This document shows positions 7,793-17,082 of a stretch of DNA of 64,000 nucleotides, in pieces (position 1 is the first letter of the stretch; each line of letters begins with the position of its first letter). The translations under genes were made by a program, and so were the position numbers. The notes under the pieces were generated by a model, which was given only the letters and a program-made list of their open reading frames with translations, had not been told where the DNA came from and ran no database searches. This stretch comes from Streptomyces sp. NBC_01476. GTDB lineage: Bacteria > Actinomycetota > Actinomycetes > Streptomycetales > Streptomycetaceae. The stretch is from contig NZ_CP109446.1 of the NCBI RefSeq assembly GCF_036227265.1, positions 6,279,001-6,343,000 of the forward strand, in the 5' to 3' direction.

Positions 7793-10700
7793 ATGCGTGA
7801 CCGGATCACTTCCGGCGAATCCGGAGAAGACCGGATAGCCGCATTCCTCGCCGAACGGCTGCGTCCCGCCCTCTATCCGCAGCGCCTTCCGATGGACATC
7901 GGGGCCTGGCACATCCCGGGGGAACCCGCCGCGGTGGACGTGGCGTCGCGCGCCCCGTACGTGCCGTTCGCGGCCGGCGATTCCTGGGGGCAGCCCTGGT
8001 CCACCACCTGGTTCACCATGCGGGCGAGGGTGCCGCAGCGCTGGGCCGGGCGCCGGGTGGAAGCGCTCATCGACCTCGGTGACGACCCGGCGGGCGGACG
8101 GGCCGAAGGGCTCGTCCACGACGAGCACGGCGTCCCGGTCCAGGGCCTGACCCGGGAGGTGGACGCGGTGCTGGTGGCGACCGCCGCCACCGGCGGCGCA
8201 CCGGTCCGGCTGCTGGTCGAGGCCGCCGCCAACCCCGCCATCGACGGCGGCACGGGCACCGGTCTGTCCTACGGTTCCCCGGTCACCTGCGGCGACACCC
8301 TCCTGTACCGGCTGCGCCGGGCCGACCTCGCACCGCGCGACGAGAACGTCTGGCAGCTGCTGAACGACGTCGAGACCCTCGACCGGCTGATGCGCTCGCT
8401 GCCCGCCGGGCAGCCCCGCAGACACGAACTGCTCACCGCACTGGAGAGCGCGGTCGACGCCGTCGACCCCGGGGACGTCGCCGGAACCGCGGCCCTGGCC
8501 CGTACGGTCCTCGCCCCGGCGCTGCGGCGGCCCGCACCCGCGTCCGCGCCCACCCTGGCGGCCGTCGGCCACGCGCACCCGGGGCCGGCCTGGCGGTGGC
8601 CGGTGCGCGAGTCGGTCCGGGGCTGTGCCCGCACCTTCAGCACCTTCGCGCAACTCGCCGAGGAGTACCCGGAGCTGACCGTCGCGGCGCCCTCCGCGCA
8701 GCACTACGCCTGGATGAAGGAGCACCAGCCGAGCATCTTCGAGCGGATCCGCAAAGCCGTCGCCGACGGCAACTGGACGCCGGTGGGCGGCATGTGGGTC
8801 GAGGCCGACACCGAACTGGCCGGCGGTGAGGCGCTGGTGCGGCAGTTCGGCCACGGCCGGCGGTTCTTCCGCGACGAACTCGGCGCCGACGGCGACGGGG
8901 TGTGGCTGCCCGCCGCGCCGGGCGCGTCCGCCGCCCTCCCGCAGCTCGCCGTCCTCTCCGGCGCCCGCTGGTTCCTCGGCCGGCGACCCGACCCCGGCTT
9001 CGGCACCGCCCCGCCGTACCACACCTTCCGCTGGGAGGGCCTGGACGGCACCCGGCTCTTCACCCACCTGGCGCCGGCCGACGGCGATCCGGCGGGCGGC
9101 GAACTCCCCGTCCCCGCAGCCGACTTCGCAGGCGCGGACACGGTCGCCGGCTCCTTGCTGCCCTTCGGCGGCGGCACGGGCCCCGGCCGGGCCGCGCTGG
9201 AGCGTGCCCGCCGCCTCGCCGGCCTCGAAGGCGCCCCCCGGGTCGTCCCGTCCACCCCGGCGGCCTTCTTCCGCGACGCGGAGCAGGAGTTCGGGCAGGG
9301 GAGCCGGTACGGCGACGCCCCGGTCTGGCGCGGCGGCCTCGACCTGGCCGCGCACCGGGGCACGTACACCAGCCAGTCCCGTACCAAGCGCGGCAACCGC
9401 ACCTGTGAAGCGCTGCTGCACGAGGCCGAGTTGTGGTCGGCGACCGCCGCCGTACGGCTCGGGGTCCGCTACCCCTACGACGAGCTGGACGCGCTCTGGA
9501 AGAAGGTGCTGCTCCAGCAGCGCCAGGACGTCCTGGGCGGTACCTCCATCGCGTGGGTGCACGAGGAGGCCGAGCAGGCCCACCGGGAGGCCGGGCGCCG
9601 GCTGGACCGGCTGATACGGCGGGCGGCCGGCGATCCGGACGGGGCGAGCGTGCTCAACCCGGCCCCGCACGCCCGCCGCGAGGTCGTCGTCCTCGGGCCC
9701 GGCACCCGGCCCGGCACCGGTCAGCCGCTCGCCGACGGGCGGTTCGCGGTGCTCGCCGAGGCACCCGCGCTCGGCGCCGGAACCGCCGGGCTGCCGCTGG
9801 GCGACCTCGCCCCGGCGACCGTCCGGCCGGTCGGCGCGAGCGGTGAACACCTGCTGGAGAACGGCCTGTTGCGGGTGCGGGTCGACGCGGACGGCCTGGT
9901 CAGATCGGTGGTCGAAACGGCCACCGGCCGCGAGACGATCGCCCCTGGCGGTGCGGGCAACCTGCTGCGGCTGCTGCGCGACGAACCCGCCGGCTGGAGC
10001 GCACGGCACCTTCACCCCCGCGCCGGACGCGACCTCGACACCGCGCAGAGCGTGGAGATCGGCGCGGCCGGACCGCTGCTGGCGACGCTGCGGGTGGTGC
10101 GCGGCACCGGGCGCTCGCGGATCGTCCAGGAACTGACGCTCAGGGCCGGCAGTCCGCAGCTGGTGCTGGACACCGAGGTCGACTGGCGCGAGCGGGACCA
10201 CGTCCTCAAGGTGTGCTGGCCGCTCGACGTGCACGCAGAACACGCCACCGCCGAGGTCCAGTTCGGGCACGTGACCCGGCCCGCCCACGACACGGCGGAG
10301 CACGCGGCCCACCGCTGGGTGCACGTCAGCGAGCACCGCTGGGGCGTGGCGCTGGCCTCCGACGCGACCTACGGCTACGACGTCAGCCGCGACGCCCGCC
10401 CGGACGGCGGCACCACCACACTGCTGCGCGGCACCCTGCTCCGGGCCCCGCACAGCCCCGACCCCTACGCCGACCGGGGCCCGCACCGCTTCCGCCACAC
10501 CCTTCGCCCCGGCGCCTGCCTCGGCGACGCGATCCGCGACGGCTACGCGCTCGGCCGCCCGCTGCGCCCGGGCCCGTCCGCCCCGCCCCGGCCGCCCCTG
10601 GTCGCCGTCGACCACCCCGACGTCCTGATCGAGACGGTCAAACTCGCCGACGACCGCAGCGGCGACGTCGTCGTCCGCCTCTACGAGTCCCGCGGCGGCC

Positions 10701-10882
10701 GGGCCCGCACCACCCTCAGCACGGACTTCCCGCTCGCCGCGGTCCACGCCACGGACCTCCTGGAGGAGCACCCCACCCCGCTCGCCCACGCCGCCACCAC
10801 CGTGACCCTCACCCTCCGCCCGTTCCAGATCCGCACCCTCCGTCTGCGGCGCGCCGCCCAGGAAGGGACCAGCCTTGCCTGA
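7793..10882 (+). CDS. GH38 alpha-mannosidase-like protein lacking catalytic residues (probable pseudoenzyme)
   Basis: A 1029-residue protein with the full GH38 layout: N-terminal beta domain, catalytic barrel (about 250-520), mannosidase middle domain (HRGTYTSQSRTKRGNR, 521-536) and C-terminal beta-sandwiches. No signal peptide, so cytoplasmic. Family blocks are recognisable (EEYPEL, VGGMWVEAD, SAALPQ), but key residues are changed. The zinc motif GHAHIDLAW reads GHAHPGPAW, with Gly264 for the zinc Asp. WLPDVFGYS reads WLPAAPGAS, with Ala374 for the nucleophile and zinc ligand Asp. The GDGGGGP loop reads FGGGTGP. The frame is intact, so this is not ordinary decay. Zinc ligands His262 and His521 remain. 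Hydrolysis by the known mechanism looks impossible; a regulatory, binding or different catalytic role is open. RBS AGGAAGGG precedes the ATG. Confidence 0.88.
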   Translation: MRDRITSGESGEDRIAAFLAERLRPALYPQRLPMDIGAWHIPGEPAAVDVASRAPYVPFAAGDSWGQPWSTTWFTMRARVPQRWAGRRVEALIDLGDDPAGGRAEGLVHDEHGVPVQGLTREVDAVLVATAATGGAPVRLLVEAAANPAIDGGTGTGLSYGSPVTCGDTLLYRLRRADLAPRDENVWQLLNDVETLDRLMRSLPAGQPRRHELLTALESAVDAVDPGDVAGTAALARTVLAPALRRPAPASAPTLAAVGHAHPGPAWRWPVRESVRGCARTFSTFAQLAEEYPELTVAAPSAQHYAWMKEHQPSIFERIRKAVADGNWTPVGGMWVEADTELAGGEALVRQFGHGRRFFRDELGADGDGVWLPAAPGASAALPQLAVLSGARWFLGRRPDPGFGTAPPYHTFRWEGLDGTRLFTHLAPADGDPAGGELPVPAADFAGADTVAGSLLPFGGGTGPGRAALERARRLAGLEGAPRVVPSTPAAFFRDAEQEFGQGSRYGDAPVWRGGLDLAAHRGTYTSQSRTKRGNRTCEALLHEAELWSATAAVRLGVRYPYDELDALWKKVLLQQRQDVLGGTSIAWVHEEAEQAHREAGRRLDRLIRRAAGDPDGASVLNPAPHARREVVVLGPGTRPGTGQPLADGRFAVLAEAPALGAGTAGLPLGDLAPATVRPVGASGEHLLENGLLRVRVDADGLVRSVVETATGRETIAPGGAGNLLRLLRDEPAGWSARHLHPRAGRDLDTAQSVEIGAAGPLLATLRVVRGTGRSRIVQELTLRAGSPQLVLDTEVDWRERDHVLKVCWPLDVHAEHATAEVQFGHVTRPAHDTAEHAAHRWVHVSEHRWGVALASDATYGYDVSRDARPDGGTTTLLRGTLLRAPHSPDPYADRGPHRFRHTLRPGACLGDAIRDGYALGRPLRPGPSAPPRPPLVAVDHPDVLIETVKLADDRSGDVVVRLYESRGGRARTTLSTDFPLAAVHATDLLEEHPTPLAHAATTVTLTLRPFQIRTLRLRRAAQEGTSLA

Positions 10883-11007
10883 GCCCAGCAGAACCGTCCC
10901 GACGCCCCGCTCCGGCCGGACCGGCCGCCGGCCCCCGCGGCCACCGGCGCCGGCGCCCGCGAGGGCCGGCGCGCTCCCCGGGAGCGGGCCGGCAGGTGGG
11001 GGCGAGC

Positions 11008-13140
11008 GTGGCTGACGAGATGGGGGTCCTGCGGGAGTGGGCCGGCGGCGGGCCGCTGGCGACGCGGGCCCGGGTGGTGCTGCTGGCCGCCGAAGGGCTG
11101 CGGGACGCGGAGATCTCGCGGCGGCTCGGAGTGTCGCGGCAGACCGTCGGGACATGGCGGCACCGCTGGCAGAGCGCCGGCCTGGCCGGTCTTGAGCAAC
11201 GGCCGCGGACAGGCCGCCCGGCCACCGTGGACGAGGCGGAGGTGGTGGCCCGCGCACTGCTCGCCCCCGGCGGAAGCGGCGCGAGCCGGGCCATCGCCCG
11301 GGAACTGGGGCTGTCGCACGCCACCGTCGCCGCGATCCGGCGCCGCTGGGGACTCGGCGGCGAAGGGGCCGCCCAGGTGCCGGCCCGGCCGCCGCTGCCG
11401 GGTTCCGATGTCTGGGTGATGGGTCTGTACGCGGACCGGAGCCGGGCTGTTCTGCTGACCGGGACCCGTCCGGTGGCGGCCCCGCGGGCGGCCGACGCCA
11501 GCGTGCTCGGCGAGGACGTACTGACCGGTCTCGCCGACGCACTGGAGACGGTACGGGCGGCACAGGAACAGGAGCCCGCCGCCGGCCTCACCGGCTACCT
11601 CGCCGAGGCCGCCGCCCACCATCCGGAGATCGCCCTGCACGCCGTCACGCTGTGGGAGGACGCTCCCGCGGAACCCTCCCCCGGGGCCTCCCCCGAGAAC
11701 ACGGTGACGCGGCATCAGCTCCCCGCCAACGCCACCTGGCGCAGCTTCCTGCGTGCGGTGATCGCCCTGGACAGCACCACCCACCCCGAGTCCTCGCGCC
11801 GGGTCTACCTGGACCTGGTCGCCGCGCTGGAACGGCCCGGCGGTCCCGTGCGGTGGCTGCGCGGACGTGTGGCCGGGCACCTGCGGTGGCGTGCACCGCA
11901 GGAGAGCCCCGCGGCCCCAACGGCCAGCGGGGTCAACCAGATCGACCTCGGATCGTTCAACGAGTGCGTGGTCATCGAGTCGGTGCGGCTCTCCGGCACC
12001 ATCACCCGCGGCGAGATCGCCCACCGCACCGGGCTCACCCAGCAGTCCGTCTCCCGGATCGCCCGCTCCCTGCTGGACCGCGGCATCCTGGTCGAGGAGT
12101 CGCAGCGGCGGGCCACCTCCGGCAAGCCCCGGACCCCGGTCCGCCTCTGCGGTACCGCCGCGCACGCGCTCGGGCTGCACATCGACCCCGAGGTGCTGAC
12201 CGCCGTGGTGATCGACCTGGACGGCGCGATCGTCTGCGCCCGCACCCGCCCGGTGTCCGCGGACATCGACCCGGGGGAGTTCGTGACGCAGGCCGTCGCG
12301 CTCGGCCGGGAGACGCTGGCGAAGGCGGGCGGCGCGGTCCGCGCGGACGGCTTCCTCGGCATCGGCGTCGCCGTGCCCGGCCCGGTGGACATCGCCTCCG
12401 GCACCGTGCTCGGCCCGCCGCTCCTGTCCGCGTGGGACGACCTCCCGCTGCTCTACCTGCTCAAGGACCACTTCCCCTGCCCGGTGATCATCGAGAAGGA
12501 CTCGCTGGCCGCGGCGGCGGGGGAGCGGTGGATCGGCCGCGACCGGCGGGCCCGTGACTTCGCCTACCTCTATCTGGGCACCGGCGTCGGCTCCGGGCTG
12601 TATCTCAACGGCGACCTCTACCGCGGGGTGAGCGCGAATGCCGGGGAATTCGGCCAGCTCTGCGCGATCGCGCTCGGCCGGACCGGCCCCGACGGCCGCC
12701 CCGAGATGGTGCCGGAGTGCAATCCACCGGTCTCCGTACCGGAGTTCGCCGCCCGGCGGGGCCTGCCCCGGGCCGGCCCCGGCCTCGGCAGCGCCGCCGC
12801 CTACCGGGCGGTGGGGCGGGCCGCGGCGGCCGGCGACCCGGCGGCGGTCGAGGCGATCCGGGCGGTGGCCGGCGCGGTCGGCCGCGGTGCGCTGGGCCTG
12901 GTGGACCTGCTGGACATCGACCTGATCGTGCTCGGCGGCCCGTTCTTCACCGACGACACCGCAGGGCACTACCTGGACGAGATCAGCCGGGTGGTCAACG
13001 AATTCCCCACTGCGCGGCGGCTGCGCCGGGTGGAGGTCGAGCGGTCGGTGCTCAGCGCCGAGGCGGCCGCGGTCGGTGCCGCGTCGACCATCTTCCACGC
13101 CACGTTCACCCCCCGGCTGCGTGGCCGCGACCGCCCCTGA
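11008..13140 (+). CDS. ROK-family regulator fused to a catalytically dead IS630-like transposase module
   Basis: A 710-residue single reading frame. Residues 17-75 (LATRARVVLLAAEGL, ISRRLGVSRQTVGTWR, GLEQRPRTGRP) and 90-117 form the double helix-turn-helix of IS630 transposases. Residues 135-300 resemble the rest of that family (VWVMGLYADRSRAVLL versus VVGLYLDPPERALVL; PANATW versus PTSASWLN), but the block with the first catalytic Asp (DEKS) is missing and the later Asp and Glu positions are not acidic. Residues 312-375 are a ROK-type winged helix (ITRGEIAHRTGLTQQSVSRI) and 376-710 a ROK sugar-kinase fold with GIGVAVPGPVDIASG, but without the CxCGxxGCxE zinc motif. Start GTG 11008 follows a GGTGGGGG ribosome site. 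It is probably a DNA-binding regulator of the adjacent glycosidases (inference). Confidence 0.8.
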   Translation: MADEMGVLREWAGGGPLATRARVVLLAAEGLRDAEISRRLGVSRQTVGTWRHRWQSAGLAGLEQRPRTGRPATVDEAEVVARALLAPGGSGASRAIARELGLSHATVAAIRRRWGLGGEGAAQVPARPPLPGSDVWVMGLYADRSRAVLLTGTRPVAAPRAADASVLGEDVLTGLADALETVRAAQEQEPAAGLTGYLAEAAAHHPEIALHAVTLWEDAPAEPSPGASPENTVTRHQLPANATWRSFLRAVIALDSTTHPESSRRVYLDLVAALERPGGPVRWLRGRVAGHLRWRAPQESPAAPTASGVNQIDLGSFNECVVIESVRLSGTITRGEIAHRTGLTQQSVSRIARSLLDRGILVEESQRRATSGKPRTPVRLCGTAAHALGLHIDPEVLTAVVIDLDGAIVCARTRPVSADIDPGEFVTQAVALGRETLAKAGGAVRADGFLGIGVAVPGPVDIASGTVLGPPLLSAWDDLPLLYLLKDHFPCPVIIEKDSLAAAAGERWIGRDRRARDFAYLYLGTGVGSGLYLNGDLYRGVSANAGEFGQLCAIALGRTGPDGRPEMVPECNPPVSVPEFAARRGLPRAGPGLGSAAAYRAVGRAAAAGDPAAVEAIRAVAGAVGRGALGLVDLLDIDLIVLGGPFFTDDTAGHYLDEISRVVNEFPTARRLRRVEVERSVLSAEAAAVGAASTIFHATFTPRLRGRDRP

Positions 13141-13348
13141 CCGGCCGCCGCGGCGACCGTCGGGCACCTTCGGGGATTCTGCCGCCATCAGTCAAAACGG
13201 CTGACGGAAAGTCCCGGCACCACTCTTGACGCTGCATCAAAACAGGCAACAAACTGCCACATTGATAACGCAAGCCCCGGAATTTCTTCGGACTTGTACG
13301 GAACTCCGAAGCGAGCCGGGTCCCCTGCTCGATGACGACGGAGGCAGG

Positions 13349-16300
13349 ATGGACAAGCGAAAGCGCCGGCGTGCGGGACTGGCCGTGGTCTGCGCGATGG
13401 CGTGCGCGGCCGGACTGAGCGCCACTTCCGGCGGTACGGCGCTGGCCCAGGCGCCGAGCGCGAAGGTCGCCGGCACCCCGGTCTACCTGGACACCAGCTA
13501 CTCCTTCCAGGAGCGAGCCGCCGACCTGGTGTCCCGGATGACCCTCCAGGAGAAGGTGCAGCAGCTCAGCACCAACAGCGGCCCGGCCATCCCGCGGCTC
13601 GGCGTCCAGCAGTACACGTACTGGAGCGAGGGCCAGCACGGCATCAACCAGCTCGGCGCCGACCAGAACAACGGCGGGGTCCAAGGTGGCGTGCACTCCA
13701 CCAGCTTCCCGACCAACTTCGCCTCGTCCATGTCCTGGGACAAGGACCTGATGTACCAGGAGAGCACCGCGATCTCCGACGAGGCCCGCGGCTTCCTCGA
13801 CAAGTCGCTCTTCGGCACCGGGCAGAACAACCTCGGGCCGTCCGCCGACGACTACGGCGACCTGACCTACTGGGCGCCGACCGTCAACCTCGACCGGGAC
13901 CCGCGCTGGGGCCGCACCGACGAGGCGTTCGGCGAGGACCCGTACTTCGTCGGCCAGATGGCCGGGCAGTTCATCAACGGCTACCAGGGCAACAACCAGG
14001 ACGGCACCTCGCAGACCGGCTACCTCAAGGTCGCCGCCACCGCCAAGCACTACGCGCTCAACAACGTCGAGGACAACCGCACCGGCATCAGCTCCGACGT
14101 CAACGACACCGACCTGCGGGACTACTACACCGCCCAGTTCCGCAGCCTGATCGAGGACGCGCACGTCGCCGGCCTGATGACCTCGTACAACGCGATCAAC
14201 GGCACACCGTCGACCTCCGACACCTACACCACCAACGAACTCGCCCAGCGGACCTACGGGTTCGACGGCTACATCACCTCGGACTGCGGCGCGGTCGGCA
14301 CCAACTGGCGGCTCTTCCCGGGCGGTCACGACTGGGCGCCGCCCGGCTGGACCACCGACCACAAGGACAACCCGACCTGGACCGAGACCGCCACCGGCAC
14401 GAAGGTCTCCGGCCAGGCCGGCGCCCAGGCGTACTCACTGCGGGCCGGCACCGACCTCAACTGCACCGGTGACGAGGCCACCACGGCCAACATCGAGGAG
14501 GCCATCAAGGCCGGCGTGCTCAGCGAGGGCGTCGTCGACACCGCGCTGGTGAAGGTGTTCACCGTCCGGATGGCCACCGGCGAATTCGACCCGGCGAGCA
14601 AGGTGGCGTACACCAACATCACCAAGGACCAGGTGGAGAGCCCGGCCCACCAGGCGCTGGCCACCAAGGTCGCCGACAACTCCCTGGTGCTGCTGAAGAA
14701 CGACAAGCCGGCCTCCGGCGGCGGCAAGCTGCTCCCGGCGGACCTGGCGAAGACCAAGAAGGTGGTGATCCTCGGCGACCTCGCCAACACCACCTCGCTC
14801 GGCCTGTACTCGGGCGACCCCACCCACCGGACCAGCCCCGTGCAGGGCATCAAGAACGCCGTCTGCGCCGCGAACCCGACCGCCTCGGTGATCTACGACG
14901 CGGCCGGCTCCTCCGCCACCGGGACCGGCGCCGCGGTGCTCTCCGACAAGACCAAGGCCGACATCGGGGCCGCCGACCTGGTGGTGCTCTTCGTCGGCAC
15001 CAGCCAGGCCAACGCCGACGAGGGCAACGACCGCGACAACCTCGGCATGCCCGGCAACTACCAGTCGCTGATCGACCAGACCGCCGCCCTCGGCAACGAC
15101 AAGCTGGCGCTGGTCATCCAGTCCGACGGCCCGGTGGACATCCAGGCCGAGCAGAGCCCCGCCTCACCTGTCTCCTCGATCCTCTTCAGCGGCTACAACG
15201 GCCAGGACCAGGGCACCGCGCTCGCCGATGTGCTCTTCGGCGCACAGAATCCCTCCGGGCACCTCAACTTCACCTGGTACAAGGACGATTCTCAGCTCCC
15301 CGACAAGCAGAACTACGGCCTGACCCCGGCCGAGACCGGCGGCCTCGGCCGCACGTACCAGTACTTCACCGGCACCCCGACCTACCCCTTCGGCTACGGC
15401 CTGAGCTACAGCACCTTCTCCTTCACCGGCATCACCTCCAGCAAGTCCCAGATCACCCCGGACGGTTCGGTGAAGATCGGGGTCGACGTCACCAACACCG
15501 GCAAGGCGGCCGGCGCCACCGTCGCGCAGCTCTACGCGGCCACGCCCTTCACCGTCCCCGGCGTCCAGCTGCCCGCCAAGCGGCTCGTCGGCTTCGCCAA
15601 GACCAAGGTGCTGAAGCCCGGCAGGAGCCAGCACCTGACCATCACCGTCAAGGCCGCCGACCTGTCCTTCTGGGACGCCACCAGCTCCCGGCAGACCGTC
15701 TACAACGGCACATACACCTTCCAGGTCGGCCCGGACTCCGCGCACGCCGCCGGCACCGAATCGGTCAGGGTCAAGGGCCAGTTGACGCCGAAGGTGCAGA
15801 CGGTCACGGTGCAGCCGGAGAGCGTGGTGTACAACGCGGGCGACACCTTCAGCCTCACCGCGAAGAACAAGTGGATCAAGGACGACACCGACCACAGCAA
15901 GGAGCAGCGCGACACGTCCATCACCGCGGACAACGTCGTCGAAGCGGTCAACAACGACCAGTCGTTCGTGGACCTGAGCACCGCCAAGGTCACCTACCGC
16001 AGCAGTGACCCCGCGGTCGCCACCGTCGACAAGAAGGGTCTGGTGCACGCGGTCTCCGACGGCGTCGCCACCATCTCCGCCACGGTGGGCGGCGTCACCG
16101 GATCCACCGCGATCGTGGTCCACAACACCCTGACGCTGCAGGCCCTGCCGATCGCCGACGCGGGCAGCACGCTGACCGCGACGACCACCTACACCAACGG
16201 CGGCACCACCGCGACGAGCGATGTCACCGTCGGCCTCGACACCCCCGCCGGCTGGACCGCGACGGCCACCACCCCGGCGAGCTTCCCGAGCGTCGCCCCC

Positions 16301-17002
16301 GGCCAGAAGGTCACCACCACCTGGCAGGTCGCGATCCCGGCCGGTACCGACCCGGACTCCTTCACCCTGAACGCCACCGTCACCGCACCCGGCGGCGACC
16401 TGAGCGCCCAGACCCCGGTGACCGTGCCGTACGCCTCACTGACCGCCGCCTACAACAACACCGGCATCAGCGACGACGCCGACACCAAGGCCGCCAGCCT
16501 CGACGGTGAGGGCGCCAGCTTCTCGCTCCAGGCGCTCGCCGCCGCGGGCTGGAACGCCGGCAAGGAGACCGTGCACGACGGGGTGAGCTTCCCCTGGCCC
16601 GCGACCGCCGGCACCGGCAGCCCCGACAACGCGGTGGCCGGCGGCCAGGCCATAAAGATCACCGGCAGCGGCGGCAAGCTGGGCTTCGTCGGCACCAGCG
16701 CCTTCGGCGCCACCTCCGGCAGCGGCACGATCGTCTACACCGACGGCACCACCCAGACGTACGCGCTGGCACTCGCCGACTGGTGGTCGGGCTCGGCCGC
16801 CCAGGGCAGCGACATCGCCGCCACCACGCCGTACCTCAACAACGGCGGCGGCCAGCAGACACAGAACGTGCACATCTACGCGGCGACGGTGGATCTGCAG
16901 CCCGGTAAGACCGTGCGGGCCATCACCCTGCCGAACGTCAGCAAGACCCAGGTGGACCACCAGGTGGCCATGCACCTGTTCTCCATCGCCATCGGCGGCT
17001 GA
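13349..17002 (+). CDS. Secreted multidomain GH3 glycoside hydrolase (beta-xylosidase/beta-glucosidase type)
   Basis: A 1217-residue secreted enzyme. A signal peptide spans residues 1-33 (MDKRKRRRAGLAVV, cut after TALA). The GH3 N-domain follows: YWSEGQHG resembles the WxEALHG of beta-xylosidase-type GH3 enzymes, then KHYALNN and the nucleophile Asp312 in TSDCGAVG. The GH3 C-domain has DEGNDRDNL, Glu558 being the probable acid/base. Next come an Fn3-like domain (about 705-775), a Big_2 immunoglobulin-like domain (814-928), a NEW3-type domain (928-1030) and a C-terminal beta domain (1030-1217) that may bind carbohydrate. Start ATG 13349 with GGAGG at 13340-13344. It would release sugar from oligosaccharides outside the cell. 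Substrate (xylo-, gluco- or arabino-linked) is not decided by sequence. Confidence 0.92.
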   Translation: MDKRKRRRAGLAVVCAMACAAGLSATSGGTALAQAPSAKVAGTPVYLDTSYSFQERAADLVSRMTLQEKVQQLSTNSGPAIPRLGVQQYTYWSEGQHGINQLGADQNNGGVQGGVHSTSFPTNFASSMSWDKDLMYQESTAISDEARGFLDKSLFGTGQNNLGPSADDYGDLTYWAPTVNLDRDPRWGRTDEAFGEDPYFVGQMAGQFINGYQGNNQDGTSQTGYLKVAATAKHYALNNVEDNRTGISSDVNDTDLRDYYTAQFRSLIEDAHVAGLMTSYNAINGTPSTSDTYTTNELAQRTYGFDGYITSDCGAVGTNWRLFPGGHDWAPPGWTTDHKDNPTWTETATGTKVSGQAGAQAYSLRAGTDLNCTGDEATTANIEEAIKAGVLSEGVVDTALVKVFTVRMATGEFDPASKVAYTNITKDQVESPAHQALATKVADNSLVLLKNDKPASGGGKLLPADLAKTKKVVILGDLANTTSLGLYSGDPTHRTSPVQGIKNAVCAANPTASVIYDAAGSSATGTGAAVLSDKTKADIGAADLVVLFVGTSQANADEGNDRDNLGMPGNYQSLIDQTAALGNDKLALVIQSDGPVDIQAEQSPASPVSSILFSGYNGQDQGTALADVLFGAQNPSGHLNFTWYKDDSQLPDKQNYGLTPAETGGLGRTYQYFTGTPTYPFGYGLSYSTFSFTGITSSKSQITPDGSVKIGVDVTNTGKAAGATVAQLYAATPFTVPGVQLPAKRLVGFAKTKVLKPGRSQHLTITVKAADLSFWDATSSRQTVYNGTYTFQVGPDSAHAAGTESVRVKGQLTPKVQTVTVQPESVVYNAGDTFSLTAKNKWIKDDTDHSKEQRDTSITADNVVEAVNNDQSFVDLSTAKVTYRSSDPAVATVDKKGLVHAVSDGVATISATVGGVTGSTAIVVHNTLTLQALPIADAGSTLTATTTYTNGGTTATSDVTVGLDTPAGWTATATTPASFPSVAPGQKVTTTWQVAIPAGTDPDSFTLNATVTAPGGDLSAQTPVTVPYASLTAAYNNTGISDDADTKAASLDGEGASFSLQALAAAGWNAGKETVHDGVSFPWPATAGTGSPDNAVAGGQAIKITGSGGKLGFVGTSAFGATSGSGTIVYTDGTTQTYALALADWWSGSAAQGSDIAATTPYLNNGGGQQTQNVHIYAATVDLQPGKTVRAITLPNVSKTQVDHQVAMHLFSIAIGG

Positions 17003-17082
17003 TCCCGCCGCCGGCCCGCACAAGGCCGCGGGGACCGCTCTCCCCTCCAGGAGACCGGCCCCCGCGGTCCGGCGGCCGGATC
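17001..17082. terminator. Bidirectional terminator-like dyad between convergent genes
   Basis: The whole gap between the GH3 stop and the isomerase stop is one imperfect dyad. The outer arms are 17001-17014 and 17069-17082 (one mismatch) and an inner stem pairs CCGCGGGG (17026-17033) with CCCCGCGG (17060-17067). Placement and symmetry suggest termination in both directions; there is no T-run. Confidence 0.6.

Noticed and set aside
7766..11563. 1265-codon open frame antisense to the GH38-like and ROK-fusion genes
   Set aside because: Long antisense frames are expected at this GC content. The translation is low-complexity Gly/Arg/Val-rich with no family motif, and the plus-strand genes are recognisable.
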